Numbered from the stretch's first letter, positions 10,056 through 20,532 are shown. The stretch is DNA of 64,000 bases from Prorocentrum cordatum (GCA_963575745.1 CAUYUJ010000858.1:346123-410122), one strand, 5' to 3'. Translations and numbers: made by a program. Notes: generated by a model from the letters alone, not told the origin.

Positions 10056-10205
10056 TGCGTCGGCAACACGATGATTTTAATGCCAAACCGATGTTTTGAA
10101 GATCCCAGATGATATTTTTCTCAACGCATTGAATTTCAAACAGCGCCATTGATTGTCAGAGTCAACCCATTGAATCTTGATACCGGCCCAATGAATTCTT
10201 TACGC
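10056..10205. other. AT-rich island with CATTGAAT boxes
   Basis: About 150 bp of lower GC content with five variants of CATTGAAT / CAATGAAT / CATTGATT. It lies immediately upstream of composite repeat copy 1. Confidence 0.55.
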
Positions 10206-10215
10206 TTCGCGTATC

Positions 10216-11374
10216 CCCACCAGCCCATCTCAAAACAGCAACTCTTGCGAAGCATGCCGACAGTCGTGTTTGTCAGGCGTTTTTCCGCCTGCCCCCGCAT
10301 ATCTCCCCTGTTCCTCCTTCCTCCCGCCTTGTTGTACATCCTCCTTGTGGTGGGAGCGGGAGAAGGACGAGGCGGAGGAGGAGGGAGAGAAAGCGCTCCT
10401 CGTGGTTTGAGTCGTTTGGGGTTTCTCGTCCTGGTGCGAGTCGTTCGGGCCCTTCTTCCTGGTGTGAGTCGTTCGGGCTCTTCGTGGTGTGAGTCGTTCG
10501 GGCTCTTCGTCCTGGTATGAGTCGTTCGGGCTGCTCGTGGTGTGAGTTGTTCGGGCCCCTCGTCCTGGTGTGAGTCGTTCGGGCCCCTCCTCCTGGTGTG
10601 ACTCGTTCGGGCTCCTCGTGGTGGGAGTCGTTCGGGGCCCTCGTCGTGGTGTGAGTCGTTCGGGCTCCTCGTGGTGTGAGTCGTTCGGGCGCCTCGTCCT
10701 GGTGTGAGTCGTTCGGGCCCCTCCTTCTGGTGTGAGTCGTTCGGGCTCTTCGTGGCGTGAGTCGTTCGGGCCCCTCGTCCTGGTGTGAGTCGTTCGGGCT
10801 CCTCGTGGCGTGAGGCGTTCGGGCACCTCGTCCCCTTTTGGGGCGTCTTGGGGGCCTCTTGGCGGCCCCAGGGGGCCTCTTGGGGGCCTCTTGGAGCCTC
10901 TGGGGCCTCTTGGGGGCCTCTTGGGGGCCTCTTGGGGGCCTCTTGGGGGCCTCGTGGGGCCTCTGGGGGCCTCTTGGGGGCCTCTTGGGGACCTCTTGGG
11001 GGCCTCTTGGGGCCTCTTGGGGGCCTCTTGGGGGCCTCTTGGAGGCCTCTTGGGAGGCTCCTGGGGGCCTCTTGGGGCCATCTGGCCTCTTGCGACCTCC
11101 TCTGAAGCGCAAAGGAGCGCTGCCCTGCTATGAAGGAAGATGAGCGCGGCCCCCTCAGAAGGCCAAAATGGGGCCAAAAATGTTTTTACTTCAACGACGA
11201 GTTCAGGCGCCAAACTCCCTCCCCCCCCTCGGGGCCAGAATCCTCGTGAGGGTCATCGTTTTTTGGCCCTCCCAGGAGTCGAAAAAGACTCCCCTGACGA
11301 CCCGCGGCCCGCCCTCTCCAGGCCCAGGGGGAGGGGGTAGGGGGAGGGGCCACTCACGCCAAAGGGCTGGTGGG
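10216..11374. mobile_element. Composite repeat element, copy 1 (complete)
   Basis: Bounded by CCCACCAGCCC (10216-10226) and its exact reverse complement GGGCTGGTGGG (11364-11374). Order of modules: a unique left end containing GCAACTCTTGCGAAGCATG; a ~30-bp array based on TGTGAGTCGTTCGGGC (10400-10815); a 12-bp array CTTGGGGGCCTC (10840-11080); and a unique right end with CGGGGCCAGAATCCTCGTGA and CTCTCCAGGCCCAGGGGGAG. Copies lie at 16505-17073 (truncated) and 19160-20375. Long minus-strand frames here (Arg/Pro/Thr-rich) are array artefacts. No transposase is seen. Confidence 0.8.
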
Positions 11375-11384
11375 ATTTTTCTTC

Positions 11385-11574
11385 GGCCGTGCGCCGTCGC
11401 CCCTGGGCGACGCGTGGCCCCTTGTGTTCGGTAGCACAGGAAACAGCGCCGATTGGGTGCCGGCCATGTGCTGTCCACCCAGACAGCATTCGGCCAGAGT
11501 TCTGACGCAGGTAGCCGCGCCAGTTAGGCGCCCCTAAACCGGCCGTGCGCTGTCCGTCCAGACAGCGCGTGGCC
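11385..11574. repeat. Three hairpins in a ~78-bp tandem repeat
   Basis: Units at 11385-11419, 11462-11495 and 11541-11574 each start and end with GGCC and fold into a stem. The third is GCGCTGTC paired to GACAGCGC; the second is TGCTGTC paired to GACAGCA. The pair that differs between them changes on both sides (C-G to T-A), so pairing is kept. A promoter, small RNA or foldback element are all possible; none is proven. Confidence 0.6.
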
Positions 11575-12435
11575 TCTTTGGCCGCTGCAAGGGCCGCCCG
11601 CCGGGCAGCTGCAGCGCTGGCGCTGGGCCGCCTGGCGCCGACGTTCTGCCTGCTGGGGCCTCGGTCCTTCTCCCTTTCCCCCCCTTTCTTTCCCTTGCGT
11701 TTTGTCCCTCCCTCCTTCCGCGCGCCGCCCCCCCCGTGTGGCGGTGCTCCTGGGCTTGGTCTTGCCGCCCTGCACCCCGCCCCGCGGGCCCAGCATTTGT
11801 GCTGGTGGCAGTCAGGAATGTAGATTACTCGTTTACTTGCCGTGCCTTTGCGACCCACTTGGGCGGCCTCGCGGCGCGTTCCCCGACGTGCAGTCGGTTT
11901 TCGCTGACGGGGTCGGTGCTGGTACCTTCAAATTTCGCGTGCTGGGCCTTGTCGTCGCCTGCGGGTGCCCCGGCGCCGCGGCCCGGCAATTGCCGCGGTC
12001 CCCACAGCCGACGCCGGCCGCGCCAGCGCGCTCAGGTCGCAAGGCTTCCGCTTTTGAGTGCCCCCTCCTCCCTCCTCTTCCGCTGCCAGCTCGTCTGTCT
12101 CAGTCCCCCTTCCTGCGCGCTGGGCAACTCCCTTTCGGTGCCCCCGTGTGGCTCTTACGCAAGTGCAGCAGTTCTGCCTCCGACTACGAGACAAACTGTG
12201 TGTGTAGTGTGGTATTTGGTGGTAGTTCTTGTAGTGGTGCTAGGCGTAGAAGTGCACTCAAAGGTGTGCGCGCGCAAGGCCGTGGGTGCAGGACTTGTCG
12301 GAGTTGTTACCTAACAGCGAAGACTGATAGGTTTCTAGTTGACTCAAAAGAGCTCACAGATCACTCCACAGGGGGGTCCGGGCAGGTGTTGGGGAGTTGC
12401 CGGGCGGCAGGGTGCCGGGCTCGTTTTTCACCAAC
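11575..12435. other. Unassigned GC-rich spacer
   Basis: The plus frame at 11702-12493 is open but its middle is Pro/Arg/Ala-rich and no domain is seen. A short GT-rich stretch (TGTGTGTAGTGTGGTATTTG) is at about 12197. Nothing else is recognised. Confidence 0.35.
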
Positions 12436-12439
12436 AGTC

Positions 12440-12945
12440 ACACACTTCGTGCTCTTCGACTTCCCAGAACTCCATTCCCAGGCCACATTCTGAATACCCG
12501 GATCAACAGTCACCCACTTCGAGCTCATCGAATTCCCAGACGCCGTTCCCAGTTCCCGGGCCACATTCTGAATAACCGGATGCAACAGTCACACACTTCG
12601 TGCTCATCGACATCCAGAACGCCATTCCCGGGCCACATTTAGAATAACCGGATGCAACAGTCACACACTTCGTGCTCTTCGAGTTCCCAGAAATCCATCC
12701 CGGGCCACATTTTGGATGCCCGGAGCCAACAGTAGGCCACTTCGTGCTCTTCGAGTTCCCAGAACTCCATTCCCGGGCCACATTTTGAATGCCCGGAGAC
12801 AATTGTAGGCCACTTCGTGCTCTTCGAGTTCCCAGAACTCCATTCCCGGGCCACATTTTGAATGCCCGTAGCCAACTGCAGGCAACTTCGTGCTCTTCGA
12901 CTTCCCAGAACTCCCATTCCTGGGCCACATTTTCAGCAGGGGCAA
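12440..12945. repeat. 72-bp satellite, seven units
   Basis: The unit contains CTTCGTGCTCTTCGAGTTCC, then CAGAACTCCATTCCCGGGCC, then ACATTTTGAATGCCCGGAGC. The CTTCGTGCTC landmark is at about 12445, 12517, 12596, 12668, 12740, 12812 and 12886, which gives spacings of 72, 79, 72, 72, 72 and 74. More copies occur at 13950-14105, and inverted ones at 21290-21440. Confidence 0.9.
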
Positions 12946-12949
12946 GAGC

Positions 12950-13795
12950 ACGACGAGGAGGAGGACGAGCAAGACCAGGAGGACGAGGACGAGCAGGAGC
13001 AGGACGAGGAGCAGGAGGAGCAGGAGAAGAAGGACGAGCAGAGGGAGGAGGAGGACGAGCAAGAGGAGGAGGACGACCAGGAGGAGGAGGACGACCAGGA
13101 AGAGGAGGAGGAGGAGGAGGAGGGGAGGGGGAGGAGTACCAGGAGGAGGAGGAGGTAGGGAGGAGGAGGAGGAGGAGGAGGAGGAGGAAGAGGAGGAGGA
13201 GAAGGAGAGCGAGGACGAGGACGAGGGGAGGAGGAGGAGGGTGGGGGAGGAGAGTTACCAGGAGGAGATGGGGCGAGACGGGACCACCAGGAGGAGAGGA
13301 GCGGAAGGGAGGATGAGGGAGGAGGAAGGAGGAGGAGGAGGAGGAGGAGGAGGAGAGGAGGATGGGAGAAAACACCAGGAGGAGGAGGACGAGCAAGACG
13401 AGGAGGACGAGAACGAGGACGACCAGGAAGAGGAGGAGGAGGAGGAGGAGGAGGAGGAGGAGGAGGAGGAGGAGGGGAGGGGGAGGACTACCAGGAGGAG
13501 GAGGAGGAGGAGGAGGAGGAGGAGGAGGAGGAGGAGGAGGAGGAGGAGGAAGAGGAGGAGGAGGACGAGGAGGGGGAGGAGGAGGGGGGGGAGAGCACCA
13601 GGAGGAGGAGAACGAGGACCACCAGGAGGAGGAGGAGGAGGAGGAGGAGGAGGAAGAGGAGGAGGAGAGAGCACCAGGAGGAGGAGGACGAGCAAGACGA
13701 GGAGGACGAGAACGAGGACGAGCAGGAGGAAGAGGAGGAGGAGGAGGAGGAGGAGGAGGAGCAGGAGCAGGAGAAAGAGGAGGAGAGGAGGAGGC
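12950..13795. repeat. (GGA)n purine tract with GACGAGCA islands
   Basis: About 850 bp with almost only purines on the plus strand. Short islands such as AGCACCAGGAGGAGGAGGAC recur within it. Poly-Glu and poly-Arg frames are artefacts. Confidence 0.95.
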
Positions 13796-13944
13796 AGGCT
13801 GAGGCTGAGGCTGTGACTGCGACTGCCGTTGCCGCTGCGACTGTCATCGCGAATGCGACTACGACTGCGAGAACAGCAGAATTCGACAACTGGATTTTCA
13901 TTTGAATCTTAAGGGGAATGCTTTCAGATATGCTTCTACACATC
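13793..13944. repeat. ~150-bp dispersed duplicate, copy a
   Basis: Nearly identical to 18669-18821. Both run from GAGGCTGAGGCTGTGACTGC through CGAATGCGACTACGACTGCG and AATCTTAAGGGGAATGCTT to CTACACAT. Both are preceded by GAGGCT-type repeats. Confidence 0.9.
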
Positions 13945-13949
13945 GCGGA

Positions 13950-14105
13950 GGGCCGGATGCAACAGTCACACACTTCGTGCTCTTCGAGTTCCCAGAACTC
14001 CATTCCTGGGCCACATTTTGGATGCCCGGAGCCAACTCTAGTCCACTTCCTGGTCTTCGAGTTCCCAGAACTCCATTCCCGGGCCACATTTTGAATAGCC
14101 AGACG
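13950..14105. repeat. 72-bp satellite, two more units
   Basis: Two units of the family at 12440-12945 in the same orientation, separated from the main block by the GGA tract. Confidence 0.85.
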
Positions 14106-14224
14106 CTTCATAATCCTTCCGCCACAGCCGTGTTTGGTGCAGGACTTGCTAGTGACACTGCAGTCCACTGCATTCAATCGTGCCACTGCATTCATTCACT
14201 GCAGTCCACTGAGTTTCGATTGCA

Positions 14225-16391
14225 ATGGCGTTCCCCTGGCCGCACCCCCATGTCCAACGTTCATCCGCAGCCTCTGCTCCGCGAGGCTCGTCCGAAGTGT
14301 CGCCGCCTCGCGGTGCTTCTCAGCCTGCGCCGCCTCGCGGTGCTTCTCAGCCTGCGGAGGAAGGTGGACAGACGCCTGGCTCTGGCGCTGTGCAGCCTTC
14401 GTCTTTCACGGTCGCCTCGTTCAATTTCGGGTTCGAGCAGGGCATGATGACTGGTAAGCAGGCGGCCACTCACTGCGCTAAATTCGGAAGGGTGTGCGCC
14501 ACGATAGTGGACACCGCTGATGCTGATATTGTCTGTGGCTGCGAGGTCGGTGCGTTCCGTGAAGGCTTTCGCCGAGCAGGGATCAACGTGACAGAGATCC
14601 TCAGTTAGCCTTTCGGTGATGGCATTCGCTTCTCGGAGGTCGACAACTACTTGACTCTCTGGGGGTTCCGCGGTGCTTCTCAGCCTGCGGAACTGACTCT
14701 GTGCGAAGACAGCAAAGTTACAGGCCTCCTAGCGGCCGAGAGATTGATGCTGTTATTTCACATTTTGAGGTGAACAAACCAGGCCATGACAAGTTCCACG
14801 TGGTGATCGCCAACATGCACATCGTGTGCGGCAAGAAACCGCCGACCATCCAGACTCGACAGCGGACAGTTCGCCATCTCCGCTTGCACCTGGACTGCAT
14901 GGCTCAGATTCTCAATGCTTCGGAGCCGCACGTGCCAGTCGTTCTGCTTGTAGTCGGCGACGACAACCTGATTTTCCAGGAGGCGCGGGAGGCTTACCAG
15001 CGCCAGCAGAACGACGAGAAGCTCTGGGAGGTCCATGCCACTCCGGCCGACCTCAAAGGCGACCACGTCGCGGTCTGCGGAGCAGTCGCCCGTTTCTGCT
15101 CCATTGCCGTTGGCGCGTCTTTTACGGATCGTGGCATGCGCAACGACGCACACGATGCGGTGGCGGTTGTGCTCGCTCTCCCTGGTGCTATTCAGCCTGG
15201 GGAGAGCAAGAGGCGGAAGCTTGTCGTCGCGTACAGGCGGACGCCGAGTCTTCTGTGCATTGGGATCGGTCGCCGAGTTCTCCTCCTCCGCTTTCACCGA
15301 CTTCACCGGGTGATCCCGACTACGTCGAGGATGTCGTTCAGAATCGCGCGAACGACTTGCACGGGGAGCTGAGGCAGCTTTGGGACGACAGGTACGACGA
15401 GGAGTACGATCCGAAAGTCCTCCATCATCTCAGTCTCTTGCTTTTCAAAAAGAGGAAGTCCACGGAGCCAGCGGACACTAATCCAGCTGGCGCTCCTCAG
15501 CCTGGCTCGAAATATGACACGGCCTTTGCGTCTCAGGAGGAGACTGGCCGAGCCATTCTCTCTGTCCTTAAGCTTCGACATGACTTTCTGCGGAGCAAGA
15601 ACATCGACGACATGCGCTGCGTTCTCACGGAGCCTGAGCGCCAGGAATTGGTCAGAGTAGCTCGCGACCAGTACGAGCAGTCGCGGCAGCAGCGTGCGCT
15701 TCAGGAACGGGAGATCGAAAAGGGAAAAGCGAAAGGCAAGTCTGCGCCACAAGGGGGCCATGCGGTTCCGCAGGGTCCTAACAAAGGGCCAGGCGGTAAG
15801 AAAGGTTCTCACGGTGCTTCTCAGCCTGCGGGAAAAGGTGGCCAGGCCAAGGGTGCAGGTCTGGGTAGCGTCGCCAAGTTTGTGAAAGACCAGAAGCGTA
15901 CGCGGTGGCATCGCCATTTGCAACGTGTGGCCGGTACCAAACAGATCTGGGAGGTGCTGGCCTTCTCAGGGCGCTTCGACGTTGATTGGCTAACGCAAGC
16001 GTTGCAAGCTGATCACAGTGAGGGCCGTGATGCAGCAGTTCCCGAGGAAGCTCTGCGGCAACAGCGGCGCCGGCTGCACCACCAGAAGGCCGAGGCCATC
16101 GCGCGCTACAACGAGGGGGGGCGGCTTTCCCGCCATCTGTCTGCCCAGGCTGGCCAGCCAAAGCCGAACTTCACGCGCAGGCAGCTGGACGTGTTGCAGA
16201 TGTTTGAGAGCGGAGAGCTGCTTCAAATCCGCAACCAAGCGATTCTGGCGTTGGGGCACGGCCGTCTGTTCAGGGCCGATGGCAACTACCTGGACATCGG
16301 CGGCAGCACGGGCGGTGGCTCCAGGAGCATCATCGATTCTTGGCAGCCGCCGGACTGGCGTGACTTCCTCCAAGACGATCAGGACATCTGA
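14225..16391 (+). pseudogene. Broken EEP-like (endonuclease/exonuclease/phosphatase) multidomain gene
   Basis: Starts at the ATG at 14225 (MAFPWPHP). After a low-complexity head with a doubled PPRGASQPA, the sequence FTVASFNFGFEQGMM resembles EEP motif 1, ADIVCGCEVG motif 2 with its glutamate, VIANMHIVCG the middle strand, VVLLVVGDDN the GDxN motif and MRNDAHDAVAVV the terminal Asp-His motif. Three lesions break it: a TAG at 14606, a frame change near 14700-14725, and another near 15190-15290. The third part ends at the TGA at 16389-16391. It contains PDYVEDVVQNRANDLHGELR, a Lys/Gly-rich linker (15700-15850) and a C-terminal block with RWHRHLQRVAGTKQIWEVLA and ending DWRDFLQDDQDI. The EEP assignment rests on motif order only. 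The breaks may be real decay, unrecognised introns or assembly errors. The good residue composition of all three parts argues that this was recently a gene. Confidence 0.6.
14303..14356 (+). repeat. 27-bp tandem pair carrying the GCGGTGCTTCTCAGCCTGCG motif
   Basis: Two exact 27-bp copies (14303-14329 and 14330-14356) code for PPRGASQPA twice. The 20-bp core also occurs at 14670-14689, 15812-15830 (19 of 20 bases), 16413-16432, 16491-16507 (partial), 17952-17970 and, with three changes, 18024-18042. Inside the gene the copies keep the frame and read GASQPA; those after 16391 are outside any called gene. Confidence 0.9.
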
Positions 16392-16504
16392 GTTTTGCAA
16401 GTCTCCCTGCCCGCGGTGCTTCTCAGCCTGCGGTCTGCCGCTCTCCAGCTGCGGTCTCGAGCAGTAGTGTTCGAAAGCATGCGAGTTCCTGCGGTGCTTC
16501 TCAG

Positions 16505-17073
16505 CCTCTTTGGGCCTCTTGGGGGCCTCTTGGGGCCTCTTGGGGCCTCTTGGGGGCCTCTTGGGGGCCTCTTGGGGGCCTCTTGGGGCCGCTTGGGGGC
16601 CTCTTGGGGGCCTCTTGGAGGCCTCTTGGGAGCCTCCTGGGGGCCTCTTGGGGCCATCTTGGGGCCTCTTGCGACCTCCTCAAAAGCGCAAATGAGAGCT
16701 GCCCCCTGAGAAGGACAAAATGAGCCGAAAACCTTCGTAAAATCAATGATTTTGCTGTGAAGGAAGATGAGCGCGGCCCCCTCAGGACGCCAAAATGGGG
16801 CCAAAACCGTAGTACAATCAATGATTCTGGCTTTAAAGAAGAGGAGGGGGACCAGACGGTGCCCCCCCGTCGGGGCCAGAATCCTCGTGAGGGTCGTCGT
16901 TTTTTTAGCCCTCCCAGGAGTCGAAAAAGACCCCTCAAACGACCCGCGGGGCGCCCTCTCCAGGCCCAGGGGGAGGGGGTAGGGGGAGGGGTAAACCCCT
17001 CCCCGAAGGGGAAGAAGGGGGGTTGAGAACAGAGCGGGCTCCCTAAACCACTCACGCCCAAAGGGCTGGTGGG
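16505..17073. mobile_element. Composite repeat element, copy 2 (left end missing)
   Basis: Starts abruptly with the 12-bp CTTGGGGGCCTC array right after a partial 20-bp GASQPA motif, and ends with GGGCTGGTGGG (17063-17073). It lacks the left terminal repeat and the GTGAGTCGTTCGGGC array. The right end holds two copies of a ~75-bp block with the near-palindrome AAAATCAATGATTTT (16739-16753; second copy altered). Confidence 0.85.
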
Positions 17074-17158
17074 ATTGATAAGGAGCAGTGATCAAACCCG
17101 AAGGGCGGCCGTAAGCCCTCGCGTTCCGCCCTCCCACCACATGATTAAAAGCCGAGTA

Positions 17159-17325
17159 CCACCAGCCCTTGGAGGGCCTCTTGGAGCCTCGTGGGGCCTC
17201 TTGGGGGCCTCTTGGGGGCCTCTTGGGGGCCTCTTGGGGGCCTCTTGGGGCCTCTTGGGGCCTCTTGGGGGCCTCTTGGGGGCCTCTTGGGGGCCTCTTG
17301 GGGCCGCTTGTGGGGGCCTCTTGCC
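17159..17325. repeat. Composite repeat fragment (left terminus plus 12-bp array)
   Basis: CCACCAGCCC at 17159-17168 leads directly into a 12-bp CTTGGGGGCCTC array, so this is a deleted copy of the composite element. It lies 86 bp after copy 2. It is followed by CTGACTCTTACTC repeats to about 17440. Confidence 0.75.
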
Positions 17326-17588
17326 CTGACTCTTACTCCGACTCGTGCAGTTCGCCTTACTCTTACTCTGACTCTTACTCTCACCGTTACTCTTGCTCTG
17401 ACTCTTCCTCCTCCTCCTCTTCCCTTCTTCCTCGTCCCCCTTGATCTCGCCTCCCAGCTAGGAGCTCTGGTGTTTCCTCGGTCGTGCTTCGTTTTCTTTT
17501 GGTCGTGTAGCGTTCCTGACAGTCCAAGACCAGCTCGTCGTCGCCAGTCGCCAGTCGCCTGTCGACCGCCCTCCAGACGCTGTCTCAG

Positions 17589-17912
17589 ATGATGTGGCTC
17601 GCCGTGGATGGTCCGTCTGGGCATGGGCGTACGGTGCCGACGCTCGACCATGCGGACCTCGTCCTGGCTCAGAACCACCGCATCGCAGGTCCTTCGGAGG
17701 TCAATTGTTATGAGTTCGGCACGGTCTCGGTCAAGTACAGCGTGCTGTGGGGATCCCGAGATGGGGCCTGGCTCAAGGTGCTCAAGACGTACTGGAGTGT
17801 CCCAGAGCCGGAGTGCCAGCTGATCCTCGGGAGTTGGAACGGCATTTTCAGGCCGTGGCCGGACACGTTCTGGATCAGGACGGGGGGGTCCGAGCCCGAG
17901 ATGGAGTGCTAG
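17589..17912 (+). CDS. Hypothetical protein, 107 aa
   Basis: ATG start (two tandem ATG codons at 17589 and 17592) and TAG stop. The frame has a natural composition in a non-repetitive stretch, with ADLVLAQNHRIAGPSEVNCY, VKYSVLWGSRDGAWLKVLKT and ILGSWNGIFRPWPDTFWIRT, rich in Trp and aromatic residues. No family is recognised. No signal peptide or membrane segment is seen. It could be an exon of a larger gene, since 17440-17588 upstream is also non-repetitive. The next sequence is a run of the GCGGTGCTTCTCAGCCTGC motif repeats. Confidence 0.4.
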   Translation: MMWLAVDGPSGHGRTVPTLDHADLVLAQNHRIAGPSEVNCYEFGTVSVKYSVLWGSRDGAWLKVLKTYWSVPEPECQLILGSWNGIFRPWPDTFWIRTGGSEPEMEC

Positions 17913-17927
17913 CGCTCTGCAGTACAA

Positions 17928-18240
17928 GTGCTTTTCAGCATGCGACATCCTGCGGTGCTTCTCAGCCTGCAGGGTTCGCAGCGTGCGGTTTGCAATGCAT
18001 TCCTTTTCAGTATGCGAGTTCCTGCGGTGTTTCTCAGGTTGCAGGGCTCCGAGGCTCTTCGCTTCGATGCCAATGTTTTCAGACACCGTAGCTCCGTTCC
18101 GTAAACATCTTCCAAGAGCCGCTCGCAACCTTTTGCAGCTGGCGGTCTGCAGACGTAGTCTGTCTCAGCATGCGAGCTCCCGCACGCTTCGCCGGCTTTT
18201 GCTGCGCGGACAATTTTCTCACACACGTCAGCGCCGTTTG
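17928..18240. repeat. ~72-bp repeat carrying the 20-bp motif
   Basis: A TTTTCAGCATGCGACATCC block followed by TGCGGTGCTTCTCAGCCTGC and AGGGTTCGCA at 17934-17980 recurs with changes at 18004-18052. A fragment (CAGCATGCGAGCTCCCGCA) is at about 18167. A CAGCATGCGAG-like lead also precedes the motif at 16478. Confidence 0.75.
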
Positions 18241-18363
18241 TAGGCGTCAGAAAAACATGTAGACATTCACGAAGGGCTCAGTCTGTATATCGTCACATCA
18301 TTACATACGCAGTCGTCGAACACATCGGTGTACATTCAGCGCTTTGTCCTTCTAGCTGGGTCG

Positions 18364-18690
18364 CTTCGTGCTGAGGCTGAGGCTGATGCAGGCTGAGGCT
18401 GAGGCAGGCTGAGGCTGAGGCCGAGGCCGACGGCAGACTGAGGCTGAGGCTGAAGCAGGCTGAGGCTGAGGCAGAGGCAGGCTGAGGCTGAGGCTGAGGC
18501 AGGCTGATGCTGAGGCAGGCTGAGGCTGAGGCTGAGGCTGATGCAGGCTGAGGCTGAGGCAGGCTGAGGCTGAGGCCGAGGCTGAAGGCAGACTGATGCT
18601 GAGGCTGAAACAGGCTGAGGCTGAGGCTGAGGCAGGCTGAGGCTGAGGCAGGCTGAGGCTGAGGCTGAGGCAGGCTGAGGCTGAGGCTGT
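18364..18690. repeat. GAGGCT hexamer satellite
   Basis: About 330 bp of GAGGCT and GCAGGCT units with higher-order spacing (GAGGCTGAGGCAGGCT). The end merges into the ~150-bp duplicate. Confidence 0.95.
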
Positions 18691-18821
18691 GACTGCGACT
18701 GCCGTTGCCACTGCGACTGTCATCGCGAATGCGACTACGACTGCGAGAACAGCAGAATTCTACAACTGGATTCTCATCCGAATCTTAAGGGGAATGCTTC
18801 CAGATATGCTCCTACACATGG
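18669..18821. repeat. ~150-bp dispersed duplicate, copy b
   Basis: Second copy of 13793-13944. Only a few substitutions separate them, for example TTGCCACTGCG here against TTGCCGCTGCG there. Confidence 0.9.
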
Positions 18822-18862
18822 CTGTTAGGTTGCTTTGCCGGGATAAGATTTTTGTTTTTTTG

Positions 18863-19143
<281 letters not shown>

Positions 19144-19159
19144 GCACGCTTCGCGTATC

Positions 19160-20375
19160 CCCACCAGCCCATCTCACAGCAGCAACTCTTGCGAAGCATG
19201 TCGACAGTCGTGTTTTCCAGGCGTGTGTCCGCTTGGCCCCGCATATCTCCTCTGTTCCTCCTTCCTCCCGCCTCCTTGTACATCCTCCTTGTGGGGGGGG
19301 GGCGGGAGAAGGACGAGGCGGAGGAGGAGGGAGAGAAATCGCTCCTCGTGGTTTGAGTCGTCTGGGGTTTCTCGTCCTGGTGTGAGTCGTTCGGACCCTT
19401 CTTCCTGGTGTGAGTCGTTCGGGCTCTTCGTGGTGTGAGTCGTTCGGGCTCTTCGTCCTGGTGTGAGTCGTTCGGGCTTCTCGTGGTGTGAGTTGTTCGG
19501 GCCCCTCGTCCTGGTGTGAGTCGTTCGGGCCCCTCCTCCTGGTGTGACTCGTTCGGGCTCCTCGTGGTGTGAGTCGTTCGGGGCCCGCGTCGTGGTGTGA
19601 GTCGTTCGGGCTCCTCGTGGTGTGAGTCGTTCGGGCGCCTCGTCCTGGTGTGAGTCGTTCGGGCCCCTCCTTGTGGTGTGAGTCGTTCGGGCTCTTCGTG
19701 GTGTGAGTCGTTCGGGCCCCTCGTCCTGGTGTGAGTCGTTCGGGCTCCTCGTGGGGCCTCTTGGGGGCCTCTTGGAGCCTCTTGGGGCCTTTTGGGGGCC
19801 TCTTGGGGGCCTCTTGGGGGCCTCTTGGGGGCCTCTTGGGGCCTCTTGGGGCCTCTTGTGGGCCTCTTGGGGGCCTCTTGGGGGCCTCTTGGGGCCTCTT
19901 GGGGGCCTCTTGGGGGCCTCTTGGAGGCCTCTTGGGAGCCCCCTGGGGGCCTCTTGGGGCCATCTTGGGGCCTCTTGCGACCTCCTCAGAAGCGCAAGTG
20001 AGCGCTGCCCCCTGATAAGGACAAAATGAGCCCAACACTTTTGTAAAATCAATGATTTTGCCATGAAGGAAGATGATCGCGGCCCCCTCAGAAGGCCAAA
20101 ATGGGGCCGACACCGTCGTAAAATCAATGATTTTTGCTTCAAAGAAGAGCAGAGGGGCCAAACTCCGTCCCCCCGTCGGGGCCAGAATCCTCGTGAGGGT
20201 CGTCGTTTTTTTGGCCCTCCCAGGAGTCGAAAAAGACCCCCCTGACGACGTTCGGCCCGCCCTCTCCAGGCCCAGGGGGAGGGGGTAGGGAGAGGGGTAA
20301 ACCCCTCCCCGAAGGGGAAGAAGGGGGGAGGACAGAGCGGGCTCTCTAAACCACTCACGCCCAAGGGCTGGTGGG
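19160..20375. mobile_element. Composite repeat element, copy 3, inside (ACT)n
   Basis: CCCACCAGCCC at 19160-19170 and GGGCTGGTGGG at 20365-20375 bound the element. Module order is that of copy 1: left end, GTGAGTCGTTCGGGC array (19370-19750), 12-bp array (19755-19960) and right end. The right end has two ~75-bp blocks, each with AAAATCAATGATTTT (20045-20059, 20120-20134), where copy 1 has only one block. The flanks on both sides are ACT triplets. Confidence 0.85.
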
Positions 20376-20385
20376 ACTACCAATA

Positions 20386-20391
20386 CTCCGG

Positions 20392-20484
<93 letters not shown>

Positions 20485-20485
20485 T

Positions 20486-20532
<47 letters not shown>

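Noticed and set aside
10230-11213. Long minus-strand frames rich in Pro, Arg and Thr (also at 19.1-20.5 kb)
   Set aside because: They are translations of the 30-bp and 12-bp arrays of the composite repeat and end at array edges.
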